Notes under the pieces: model-generated
Seen by the model: only the letters and a program-made list of their open reading frames with translations
What the model was told of the DNA's origin: nothing
The model's database searches: none
Translations under genes and position numbers: made by a program
Shown: positions 35,748-44,220 of the stretch, one piece after another
How the letters are laid out: the number at the start of each line of letters is the position of its first letter
Position numbering within the stretch: the first letter of the stretch is position 1
DNA from: Pedobacter sp. MR2016-24
GTDB lineage: Bacteria > Bacteroidota > Bacteroidia > Sphingobacteriales > Sphingobacteriaceae
Assembly: GCF_026239655.1 (NCBI RefSeq)
Contig: NZ_JAPIVO010000003.1
Location: 186,001-250,000 of the forward strand
Reading direction: 5' to 3'
DNA: 64,000 nt

Positions 35748-38125
35748 TTTTTTTCTCTGTCCAGTATCGTAAACTGCTGCACAAATCTTTCTCCATTGTC
35801 GTCAACCAGTGTGAGTGTATGTTTTCCCGGAGCCGGGCTTACACCCAGTTGGTGTTGATGAACAGTAGTAGCGATGTATTCATTGTCGATGTGCCAGTAA
35901 ATTTTTGCTTCCTGATTCCTATGCGTAGCCGTAAATATTAATTTGCCTCTTTCTCCATTAAATTCCAGGGGAATATAAATTGCTGCGTTATTTTTTGGGT
36001 AGATCATATCCATCACAAAATTGGATCCTTCCTGCATACAGCCCGGCTTAAATGGTGGGAGTGACTTGTAGTCTGCATGTTTCACTTTATAATAATGCTC
36101 AATAGTGGCTGGTAAGATAAACCAGGACTGATGAATCATCTCTGATGGATTTTCGCAGGCATCAGTGACACGATAGTTTGCAGTGCGATCTAAATGAACG
36201 AGCTTATGATAGGGACACAGACCTGTTTTTTCCCCTGCAGGAGAAATCAGTTGCGTAATGCGATCCGTGCAAAATTCTCCGGCCTTATATCCACTTTGCC
36301 GGCATACAGCTATTTTTTTTAGTTTATAATTTGGGGTATCGAACCATTTGCCTGAAGGTAAAGCCCGGAAAATATCGAATAATACTGGCGCCGCAACATC
36401 GATCCCTGTCAATCCAGGTCTTCCTTCGCCGTCTGCATTACCAACCCAGACACAAACTACATAATCCGGTGTGAGCCCTACTGCCCAGCCATCCCTGAAT
36501 CCAAAACTCGTTCCTGTTTTCCAGGCTAAGCGCTGCGCAGAGGAGAACTGATCCCACAAACCTTCGTCTCCTGGCCTCATTACTTCTTCCATTGCATTAA
36601 AGGTATGCCAGATTGACCCATGGTCAATTAAAGAATATTGTTGCAGGTCTTCTTCAGGGGCGACTGGTTTTTCCTGCTGTATATAAAAAGGGGAATCATA
36701 ATCGTGCGCATTGTACAGGCCACCATAAGTATTAAAGTGGTTCAGCGTTCTTGCCATTCCCAGATAAGTACGGGCCAGGTCCCACATGGTGACTTCACTA
36801 CCACCCAGAATAAGAGACAGACCATAGTGATCTGCCGGTTGATTTAATGTCGAAAACCCAAGCTTTTTCAGCTGATCATAAAAACGCTGATATTTATAGA
36901 GCTGTAATTCTCTTACTGCGGGGATATTTAATGATCTGCTCAGCGCACGATCGGCTGCAATAGCCCCATCATAACCGAGATCATAATTCTGCGGTGAATA
37001 ATTGCCTATTTGTGTAGGTACGTCGGGAATCAGGGTAGTGGGAAGAATAAATCCATCATTCAGCATACTTGCATAAAGTATCGGCTTTAGTGTGCTGCCC
37101 GGACTTCTCGGGGCTTTAATCATATCGACGTGACTTTCCAGTTCGGCATTTTCGGGCTGATAAATATTCCCTGCATAACTGATCACAGTTCCTTTCCTGA
37201 CGTCCAGTACCAGCGCTGCAATATTATTAATATCATTGGCCCTATACCGGTTATTGTATCTTTTAAGCAGGCTATTTACTTTTAACTGCAGGACTGCATC
37301 TAAAGTAGAGGTAATTCTTGTGGAAGCAATGTGCAGTGATGCACGTTCTGATTTAAATCTGTTTAACAAATGTGGCGCATCCTGAGGAAGTGCACGCGGC
37401 TTTCCGGGAACCGGTTCCAGTTTGGACAGGTTTGCGGTTGGCTGATCAATTATTTTGAAAAGTACCAGCTTATCCAACAGATCATTCCTCTTTTTTATTA
37501 ATCTGTTTATATTCCGTCCCGGATGTACCAGTGCCGGACTGTTAGGAAGAACTGCCAGCGTAGCCATCTCACCCCAGGATAAGGTCTGCGGGCTTCTTCC
37601 GAAATATCTCCATGAAGCAGCTTCGAGGCCGACTACATTACTCCCAAAAGGTGCATTGGCGGCATATAATTTCATTATTTCTTTCTTGGATGACCTTAGC
37701 TCTAATCTCAAAGCCAGTATCATTTCCAATACCTTTTGCCATACAGTACGATCCTCACGGCGGGATAACCTGATAATCTGCATTGTAAGTGTACTACCAC
37801 CACTCACGACCCCCTTAGCATTAATGTTTTGCCTCATAGCTCTGCCCATTGCCAAAAGATCAATCCCGGGATGCTGTTCGAACCGTTTATCTTCGAAAGC
37901 CATGATGCATTTCACGAACTTGTCCGGCACACTGTCTGCGACAGGAAACCGCCATTGTCCGTCGCGCGCAATAGCAGCACTGAGCAGCATTCCATTATTT
38001 GCCTCCACTACAAAAGATGTAGGGGAGACGAATAGTCTGGAGGGTAGTGCAAACAAAAACCAGCAGAAAAGGAGTCCAATAACGATATCTCCTGAATAAG
38101 GTTTTATTTTATCACCTGTACCCAT
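35744..38125 (-). CDS. pbpC: Penicillin-binding protein 1C
   Basis: A 793-aa bifunctional peptidoglycan synthase. It has an N-terminal membrane anchor (about 14-34) and a GT51 transglycosylase domain with catalytic Glu78 in AFEDKRFEQHPG and GGSTLTMQ. The transpeptidase domain has S-x-x-K (Ser344 in SPGSTLKP), an S-x-N motif in SRSLNIPA and KTG in WKTGTSFGFRDGW. A C-terminal PBP1C-specific beta domain (about 695-790) ends the protein. Its start overlaps the alpha-2-macroglobulin gene by 22 bp, the common arrangement for these two genes. It probably repairs wall damage in the same compartment as its partner. Confidence 0.95.
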   Translation of the reverse strand: MGTGDKIKPYSGDIVIGLLFCWFLFALPSRLFVSPTSFVVEANNGMLLSAAIARDGQWRFPVADSVPDKFVKCIMAFEDKRFEQHPGIDLLAMGRAMRQNINAKGVVSGGSTLTMQIIRLSRREDRTVWQKVLEMILALRLELRSSKKEIMKLYAANAPFGSNVVGLEAASWRYFGRSPQTLSWGEMATLAVLPNSPALVHPGRNINRLIKKRNDLLDKLVLFKIIDQPTANLSKLEPVPGKPRALPQDAPHLLNRFKSERASLHIASTRITSTLDAVLQLKVNSLLKRYNNRYRANDINNIAALVLDVRKGTVISYAGNIYQPENAELESHVDMIKAPRSPGSTLKPILYASMLNDGFILPTTLIPDVPTQIGNYSPQNYDLGYDGAIAADRALSRSLNIPAVRELQLYKYQRFYDQLKKLGFSTLNQPADHYGLSLILGGSEVTMWDLARTYLGMARTLNHFNTYGGLYNAHDYDSPFYIQQEKPVAPEEDLQQYSLIDHGSIWHTFNAMEEVMRPGDEGLWDQFSSAQRLAWKTGTSFGFRDGWAVGLTPDYVVCVWVGNADGEGRPGLTGIDVAAPVLFDIFRALPSGKWFDTPNYKLKKIAVCRQSGYKAGEFCTDRITQLISPAGEKTGLCPYHKLVHLDRTANYRVTDACENPSEMIHQSWFILPATIEHYYKVKHADYKSLPPFKPGCMQEGSNFVMDMIYPKNNAAIYIPLEFNGERGKLIFTATHRNQEAKIYWHIDNEYIATTVHQHQLGVSPAPGKHTLTLVDDNGERFVQQFTILDREKN

Positions 38126-41100
38126 TTGCCATTTTGAGTTGCACTGATAGTATTGTTGTACATCGCTTCACATTGCACTGCAGAAAGGTAATATTTACCG
38201 ATGTAAGAGGCATTGAGTAAAACTTTATAGGTTACGGTTTCGTTCTCACGCAGATTGAAATAGGTAAATACCCGGTCATCTCTGATATCTCTGTAAGTAA
38301 AAGGTGAAGAGGCCAGCATACTTTCGTTATCATTCAGCCTGGTATTGATAATCTCCCAGCCAGAAGGGAAAATCTGGGTGAGTGCCATTTGTTCATAGAA
38401 GCCCATTTTACCTGGATTTTTGATCGTGACTTCTGCATAAAAATCCAATCCTTGTTTTAAGGTAGACGGGTCTAAAGTTTTACCATTCAATAGCTTATAA
38501 GTTACATTGAGATCAAGTATCTCCGGATTGTTTGGCTGGAAGTTATTTTGTCCGGCAGCTGGTTGACCTTCAAGAATTAACCTGGCAAATAAAACAGAAT
38601 TTCCGGTATTAGTAATTACGGCATTTCTTGTTTTAAACAGCAGAGCGCTACTATTCATAAACTGTTTGCTGTTTACATTACCTTTTTTGCCATCAATAAG
38701 GAAAGCATATTTCAATTGATCAGACGAAGAATTTTGTCCGCAGAACTTTGCTATAGCTAATAAATTATACGCTGTAGTTTGCGTGCTATACCATTCGTCC
38801 GTACCCATTCTTGCGGCGAGCGACTGCAATAATTGTGCTGCTCGCGCTTTTTGTCCCATTAAGGTCAGTGTTTCCAATATCATTGCTTCATCTCTTACTG
38901 CAGAGCCATAAGTTCCGCCAAGCTGGTTATAAGGCTGCACGGTAATATCTAAACCTTTTATTAAGGCCTTTGCTGCAGATCCTTGTCCTGCTAGCTGGTA
39001 AGCTGCTGCCAATCTCCATTTTGCGCTTACTGATAAATATTCAAATGCGCGTAAACGATTCATAGCAGCCATTTCCGGTCTCCTTGCCAATGCGAGCACA
39101 TATAATCTATAGGCCTGTGACAGATCACCTCCGTAAAAATTATTGCTGTTGGGCACCCATGAGCTTGCTTTAACTTTTTGATAACGTAAGACTTCGTCAA
39201 GGATACCTACGGGAATACTATAACCTGCATTCTGGGCTTCTACGAGGAAGTGTCCTGCATAATTGGTTCCCCATTCATCCGCTGAAGTTGCACCAGGCCA
39301 ATAGCCTAAACCTCCCTCAGTAGTTTGGAAAGCCCCCAACCTGTTGATTCCCTTTTTGATATTACTTTCGGTTACTGCTTTTTGCTGAGCCGTCAGTGCA
39401 GTTAATTTGTTGAGGAATAACTGAGGAAAAACAGCAGAAGTAGTTTGCTCCACGCATCCATGCGGATACTGAATTAAATATCCCAACCTCTTTTTAAGAT
39501 TAATTGATGGAATTGAAGACAATTCAATAGCTCCGGTATTTGTGCCCGCAGTGCCGATTGGCTGGAAGGCAGGCGACCAGCTTTGTCCGGGTTCAATCAC
39601 TGCAGATACCACATTGGTTACATATGGATTAGGGTTTCTGATATCCAGTTCGAGGTCGTACACAGCCTTCTCATTACCACTTTGTGCCACGACCTTAACT
39701 TTTGCCACACCAGTGATCTGCGGCGCAGTAACTTCAAAATAGGCCATTTGCTCGCCTGGTTTACTATAAGTCAACTGTCTGACTTTAGTTCCCGTAACCT
39801 GTAGATTTTGCGCCTGCAATTGTACAGCTACATTTTTTAACTGCGGTTCTGTAGCAAATATAGTTACCGGCAGTGTAAAGCTTTCGCCCGGTCCGATTAC
39901 CCTTGGCAATGTAGCCAATACCATTAAAGGCTTTTTAACCTGAACAGATTTCTCCGCAAAGCCATATGCACCATCCTGACCTGCCACAACCATTGCCCTC
40001 ACGGCACCAATATATTGCGGAAGCTTAAATTTATGAGTCTGACTACCACCTTTACCTAATGCGAAAGGACCCAGATATTTTACAACAGGGGTGAACCTGT
40101 TGGCTTTGGCCGGACTTAAGTTACGGTTGGCGCTACCATCACCACCAATACTAAGGATGCGTTCCAGATTGCCGCCCCAGGCACCAAGTACGTAATCGAA
40201 AAGATCCCATGTTTTAACACCCAGCCCTTCTCTTGCATAAAATACAGCGTGCGGATCCGGCGTCTTGAACCTCGTCAGATCCAGCAAACCTTCATCTACA
40301 AGGGCAATAGTGTAAGTCATGGCCTTACCATTTTGTTCTGAGACGGTTATCGTGCTTTCAGTTTCCGGCTTGATCTTACCGGCCATATTTATTATAGGTT
40401 TTAAGATGGTTTCAGGATCTTCAACAATCAGCGGGATGGCACCATACATCCGGATCGGTAAATCATTCACCGTTTGTGCATGCGGCTGCAGGAGGGTAAT
40501 ATTGGCAAATACATTAGGAGCCATATTTTTCTCTGCCTTGAACTTAAACTGCGTCTGACCAGCCTTAGTATCTGTCCAGAATGTTTTTAAGACACGACTT
40601 CCGTTTTCTATGGAAATCAACGCTCTGCCATTTTTACCAGTAGGTATAGTCAGCACAATATCTTCGCCTACTTTAAACTTTGTTTTATTTGCAGTGAAAG
40701 ATAACATAGAGGCTTCAGTAGGGTTGTTTCCCTGTTCGCGCTGAGCCCAGCCCGGCCAATCCACGTAGACAGATTTTCCAGTCACATGCCCGCCATTCTG
40801 ATCACGAACCAATACCAGGTAACGGCCCCATTCAGGTTCATCAATCCTTAAATTCCATTTACCTTTGCCATTTGTCAATACTACATTTTGTTTACTGACC
40901 AGTTTATTGTATTCATTCTGGCTAAAGTTGGCAAAAGAGTTCTCATCATCCTGTTCCCACCACCACCGCCACTGCACTTTGTATAACTCTACTTCGACCG
41001 TTTTAGATCCGCCGGCCAGTTTGCCATTTCTGGTTACATTTACAATATCAAACTGGTGATCTTTGCCCGTAACCAGCATTCCGCTTAATTTTTCTCCCTG

Positions 41101-43692
41101 AGGTGCTTTTATCCCATAATAATTAGTGTAAACATGATAAGGAACAGAAAAATAATCTATACTGAAATTGCCACCAGCTTCAAATACTTTAGTGGTAAAA
41201 TTAGCTTTGAGCATGCCCGGTGCGGTGGCATTTTCATCAATATTTGTGCTCACCGAAGCGGTACCGTTTTCACTTAAACGTCCTTCAAAAACAGTTTTTA
41301 CCTGCGATTCAAAATTCACTGTAGGATTGTCAAAACTAAAGCCGTCAAACCCCTTAAAGGCAGTTACCATTGCATTGAGGTTTACATCAACCTTAGCTTT
41401 CAGGTTTTTACCTGCAGCACCAAACAGCCAGTTAGCAGAAAGCGTAGCAGGGGCGGAGGTGCCGGAACCCAGTTCCTTTCTGTTTCCTATATCAAAACCG
41501 ATTTTTAAACGGTTGGGCATAACGGTTTCTATCTTGATCGTTCTTGAAAATGTTGCTCCGCCAGCTTTCACTTTTGCCATCCAGTTCCCCGTGGGTGCTG
41601 AAGGATCCGTATTTGTACGAAATGCGTAAAAGCCATTCAGTGGTTTCCCGTTAATGATCTTTTTCACCAGCTGTCCCTGTGGGTTCAGTAATTCTAAAGT
41701 AACCGGATATCCTTCAGGCAATTTCCGTAACTTATCTTCCAACATGAAAGATAAAAACAGCGAATCACCCGGTCGCCATACCCCACGTTCACCGTAGATC
41801 AATCCTTTCAGTCCATTCTGTACCATGTCGCCACCCACATCGAATCTGCTTAAGGGCAGTGAATTCCCGTCATCCATTTTTAAATATCCGCGTTCTTCAC
41901 CGTTTTTTGCAATAAGCAGAAAAGGTTTTCTTTTTAAATCGAAGGTAGCCATCCCGTCACCATCTGTTTTGACGCGATGCATTACCTGATGCTGGTAATC
42001 CAACAGTTCCAGTTCTATTCCGCTCAGTGCCCTGGTAGTCAATAAATCTGTCGCAACAATGAGCATACTGTTATCATTTCCGCGTTTAGCAACCAGTCCA
42101 ATATTTGAAACAATCAGATTTCGGCTTGACCATTTATCGTTCGTATAATAAGATGCGGTGCAGGGATTGTCTTTATCATTCCAGCTGTAATTAGGCGGAT
42201 AATAATTATTGTAGTTCTGCCAAAAGCTGTCGTCTTCATCTATAGCATCTCCGTAACGGTCGCCATACTCCTCGTTTTCCTCATTTGAAGCTTCACCTTC
42301 AGTACCTTCGGCACATTTGTATACATTATACTGCTGACGGAAACTAATTGTTACCCTGTACATTGCACCTGGTTCCGTTTTAATCAGCTTATCCAGATCC
42401 AGCACAAATCTGTTTTTCTTATGCAGGTCGAGCGACTTATCCTCATCCAGACGAATTGTTTTCTGCACTACCGGCTTACCGACTCTCCTTAAATCATCAG
42501 CACCTTTATAATCGTTCGTCTGAAAGAATTGCGGAATATTATTTTCGTATATTTTGATGACTGTCACATCAACCGATTTGAGGTTGATTGCCTCGAATGG
42601 CAAAACCAGTCTACCTGAATTTGGCAGAATTGATCCGCTTCCGGCGATTGTCACTGCAGGCAATTTGTTTTCAAAGACAATATTAGCGGTAATGCCAGAA
42701 CTCAGCGTCTTTTCATTGATATTCGCCACACTTTGATTCACCGTTAACACATAATTGCCCAATAATGCTGCTGTGCTGTACACTTTAACCTGACTACCGT
42801 CGATGGTGAAACGAAGGTCTGCAGCATTTCCGAGTGTGATCAGACCGGTTAGATCCTGACCAATACCAACTGGTTCAGAAAACTGGATCAGGGCATAATC
42901 TTCCAGATCCTGCACAGCCTTTGTCTGTAATACTTTGAACACGCCATTGGCCGGTACCACTAATTTCTCTTCGCCTTTATTTTTTGCGTCGATCGGGTCA
43001 CCCGACCATTTCAGATTCAATGTTTCCTCACGCGTGGTCTTTTTGATGCTGTCGATCACAAAACTGGAAAGATTTTTCTGAGGGTTATGCTGCCATTTAA
43101 TCTTTAGGGACTGTTGGAAATCCAGTTCCAGACATTTTTCAATCTCTTTCGGATCTTCCTCATCAGCAGTGCTGATTTCACCCGACAGTTTCATGTAATT
43201 TAAGGAGGTGTTATTTTGAGCTACCAATCCATTCTGCACCAGCATCAAACCGGGATTGATTACCTTAAAACCAAACTCAAATTCTTCCAGTTCTTTTTCT
43301 GTCTCAGTGACTTTCGCCAGGTCAAATGTTGCCGTATAATCTTCGCCCGGATCGAGACTTTCATCAGGTCTGAACTCTACCGTTTGTGCATCAATCCAAT
43401 AAGTTTTGCCAGCTATGGCAGGAGAGAAGCTGAATAAATCCCTGCTGTCCGGTTTACCTATATCGCCCATAGTTTTTACCTGGCTGGTCAGCTGTACCCT
43501 GATAAAACTTTTCTTTGAAATTGTGCCGGAAGTGTAGGCTTCTACATATTTGGCATAGGCCTGGTTGTAATCTGCAGGCTTGTTTTTTCTGAAAACAAAA
43601 ATTGCAGCTATCCCTATAAGGATAACTGCAATTGATCCAGCTATAGCTGGTTTGATATTTTTCTTAGTAAAAATAGAATTTCCCGGGTGCAT
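38104..43692 (-). CDS. Bacterial alpha-2-macroglobulin (protease trap)
   Basis: A giant 1862-aa protein anchored by an N-terminal helix (about residues 15-33). Multiple MG-type beta domains are followed by the bait/A2M region and the thioester motif GCVEQ (Cys1413 to Gln1416), then an alpha-alpha toroid (SLGYWPGATS-type repeats) and a C-terminal receptor-like domain. It is predicted to trap foreign proteases in the periplasm by thioester coupling. The preserved CxEQ places it in the active group. A Trp-rich, acidic insert lies around residues 455-510. Co-transcribed with pbpC. Confidence 0.93.
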   Translation of the reverse strand: MHPGNSIFTKKNIKPAIAGSIAVILIGIAAIFVFRKNKPADYNQAYAKYVEAYTSGTISKKSFIRVQLTSQVKTMGDIGKPDSRDLFSFSPAIAGKTYWIDAQTVEFRPDESLDPGEDYTATFDLAKVTETEKELEEFEFGFKVINPGLMLVQNGLVAQNNTSLNYMKLSGEISTADEEDPKEIEKCLELDFQQSLKIKWQHNPQKNLSSFVIDSIKKTTREETLNLKWSGDPIDAKNKGEEKLVVPANGVFKVLQTKAVQDLEDYALIQFSEPVGIGQDLTGLITLGNAADLRFTIDGSQVKVYSTAALLGNYVLTVNQSVANINEKTLSSGITANIVFENKLPAVTIAGSGSILPNSGRLVLPFEAINLKSVDVTVIKIYENNIPQFFQTNDYKGADDLRRVGKPVVQKTIRLDEDKSLDLHKKNRFVLDLDKLIKTEPGAMYRVTISFRQQYNVYKCAEGTEGEASNEENEEYGDRYGDAIDEDDSFWQNYNNYYPPNYSWNDKDNPCTASYYTNDKWSSRNLIVSNIGLVAKRGNDNSMLIVATDLLTTRALSGIELELLDYQHQVMHRVKTDGDGMATFDLKRKPFLLIAKNGEERGYLKMDDGNSLPLSRFDVGGDMVQNGLKGLIYGERGVWRPGDSLFLSFMLEDKLRKLPEGYPVTLELLNPQGQLVKKIINGKPLNGFYAFRTNTDPSAPTGNWMAKVKAGGATFSRTIKIETVMPNRLKIGFDIGNRKELGSGTSAPATLSANWLFGAAGKNLKAKVDVNLNAMVTAFKGFDGFSFDNPTVNFESQVKTVFEGRLSENGTASVSTNIDENATAPGMLKANFTTKVFEAGGNFSIDYFSVPYHVYTNYYGIKAPQGEKLSGMLVTGKDHQFDIVNVTRNGKLAGGSKTVEVELYKVQWRWWWEQDDENSFANFSQNEYNKLVSKQNVVLTNGKGKWNLRIDEPEWGRYLVLVRDQNGGHVTGKSVYVDWPGWAQREQGNNPTEASMLSFTANKTKFKVGEDIVLTIPTGKNGRALISIENGSRVLKTFWTDTKAGQTQFKFKAEKNMAPNVFANITLLQPHAQTVNDLPIRMYGAIPLIVEDPETILKPIINMAGKIKPETESTITVSEQNGKAMTYTIALVDEGLLDLTRFKTPDPHAVFYAREGLGVKTWDLFDYVLGAWGGNLERILSIGGDGSANRNLSPAKANRFTPVVKYLGPFALGKGGSQTHKFKLPQYIGAVRAMVVAGQDGAYGFAEKSVQVKKPLMVLATLPRVIGPGESFTLPVTIFATEPQLKNVAVQLQAQNLQVTGTKVRQLTYSKPGEQMAYFEVTAPQITGVAKVKVVAQSGNEKAVYDLELDIRNPNPYVTNVVSAVIEPGQSWSPAFQPIGTAGTNTGAIELSSIPSINLKKRLGYLIQYPHGCVEQTTSAVFPQLFLNKLTALTAQQKAVTESNIKKGINRLGAFQTTEGGLGYWPGATSADEWGTNYAGHFLVEAQNAGYSIPVGILDEVLRYQKVKASSWVPNSNNFYGGDLSQAYRLYVLALARRPEMAAMNRLRAFEYLSVSAKWRLAAAYQLAGQGSAAKALIKGLDITVQPYNQLGGTYGSAVRDEAMILETLTLMGQKARAAQLLQSLAARMGTDEWYSTQTTAYNLLAIAKFCGQNSSSDQLKYAFLIDGKKGNVNSKQFMNSSALLFKTRNAVITNTGNSVLFARLILEGQPAAGQNNFQPNNPEILDLNVTYKLLNGKTLDPSTLKQGLDFYAEVTIKNPGKMGFYEQMALTQIFPSGWEIINTRLNDNESMLASSPFTYRDIRDDRVFTYFNLRENETVTYKVLLNASYIGKYYLSAVQCEAMYNNTISATQNGKWVQVIK

Positions 43693-43748
43693 ACGTATCT
43701 GATTATATAATACGGAGGGAAAATAAGCAAAATTTTTGAGAGAGATAA

Positions 43749-44153
43749 CTATTTAATCATCACACCCGGTTTATTAACCAGCGGGATGCGGATTAAGTTT
43801 TCATCCACAATGCTTTCCGGCAGAAAAATGAACTTTTTGTCATAGATAACATCATCGATATAATAGCTTAACCAGTACTCATTTGTTAAGCCAAATACCT
43901 CGGTATCGATCGCTTCTACACCTTTAAAGGACTTTGCTTCCAGATCTCCGAGGAAATGCCTCAGCACAGAGGTCTTGACCATTCTGCCATCCTTCTCTCC
44001 ATAACCTTTGGAACTGATCAACACATTATTGATGGGCTCATCTTTTAAATTTACAAGATAAACTGTCCAGCTTTTTACCTCCGGACTTTCCCCCATCAAT
44101 ACAACAGCCATAGCTAAATCTTCTACTATATTTTCAGGCAGATCTTTTTTCAT
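43749..44153 (-). CDS. Conserved-looking hypothetical protein beside topA
   Basis: A 134-aa soluble protein without signal peptide or membrane segment. Mixed alpha/beta: a helical opening (MKKDLPENIVEDLAMAVVL), then strands with VYLVNLKDEPINNVLISSKGYG and KFIFLPESIVDENLIRIPLV. It follows topA on the same strand after 67 bp with a palindromic hairpin between, and precedes the macroglobulin gene by 56 bp. No function is recognised. Confidence 0.7.
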   Translation of the reverse strand: MKKDLPENIVEDLAMAVVLMGESPEVKSWTVYLVNLKDEPINNVLISSKGYGEKDGRMVKTSVLRHFLGDLEAKSFKGVEAIDTEVFGLTNEYWLSYYIDDVIYDKKFIFLPESIVDENLIRIPLVNKPGVMIK

Positions 44154-44174
44154 TGGTAAATAACTAAATTTATG

Positions 44175-44204
44175 AATTAAGGAGCTTAGATAAGCTCCTT
44201 AATT
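44175..44204. terminator. Palindromic hairpin downstream of the 134-aa gene's start / topA end
   Basis: 14-bp arms (44175-44188 with 44191-44204; effective stem 13 bp with AGAT loop). It sits between topA's stop and the next gene start. The T-run is weak, so termination may be partial. Confidence 0.5.
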
Positions 44205-44220
44205 TAAACCAAGGTTCTTT

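Noticed and set aside
37455..38099. Long plus-strand frame (214 codons) opposite pbpC
   Set aside because: Serine/leucine-rich shadow of a well-supported penicillin-binding protein gene; no signal or motif.
41168..41629. 153-codon plus-strand frame inside the macroglobulin gene
   Set aside because: Antisense shadow of a certain gene with no recognisable features.
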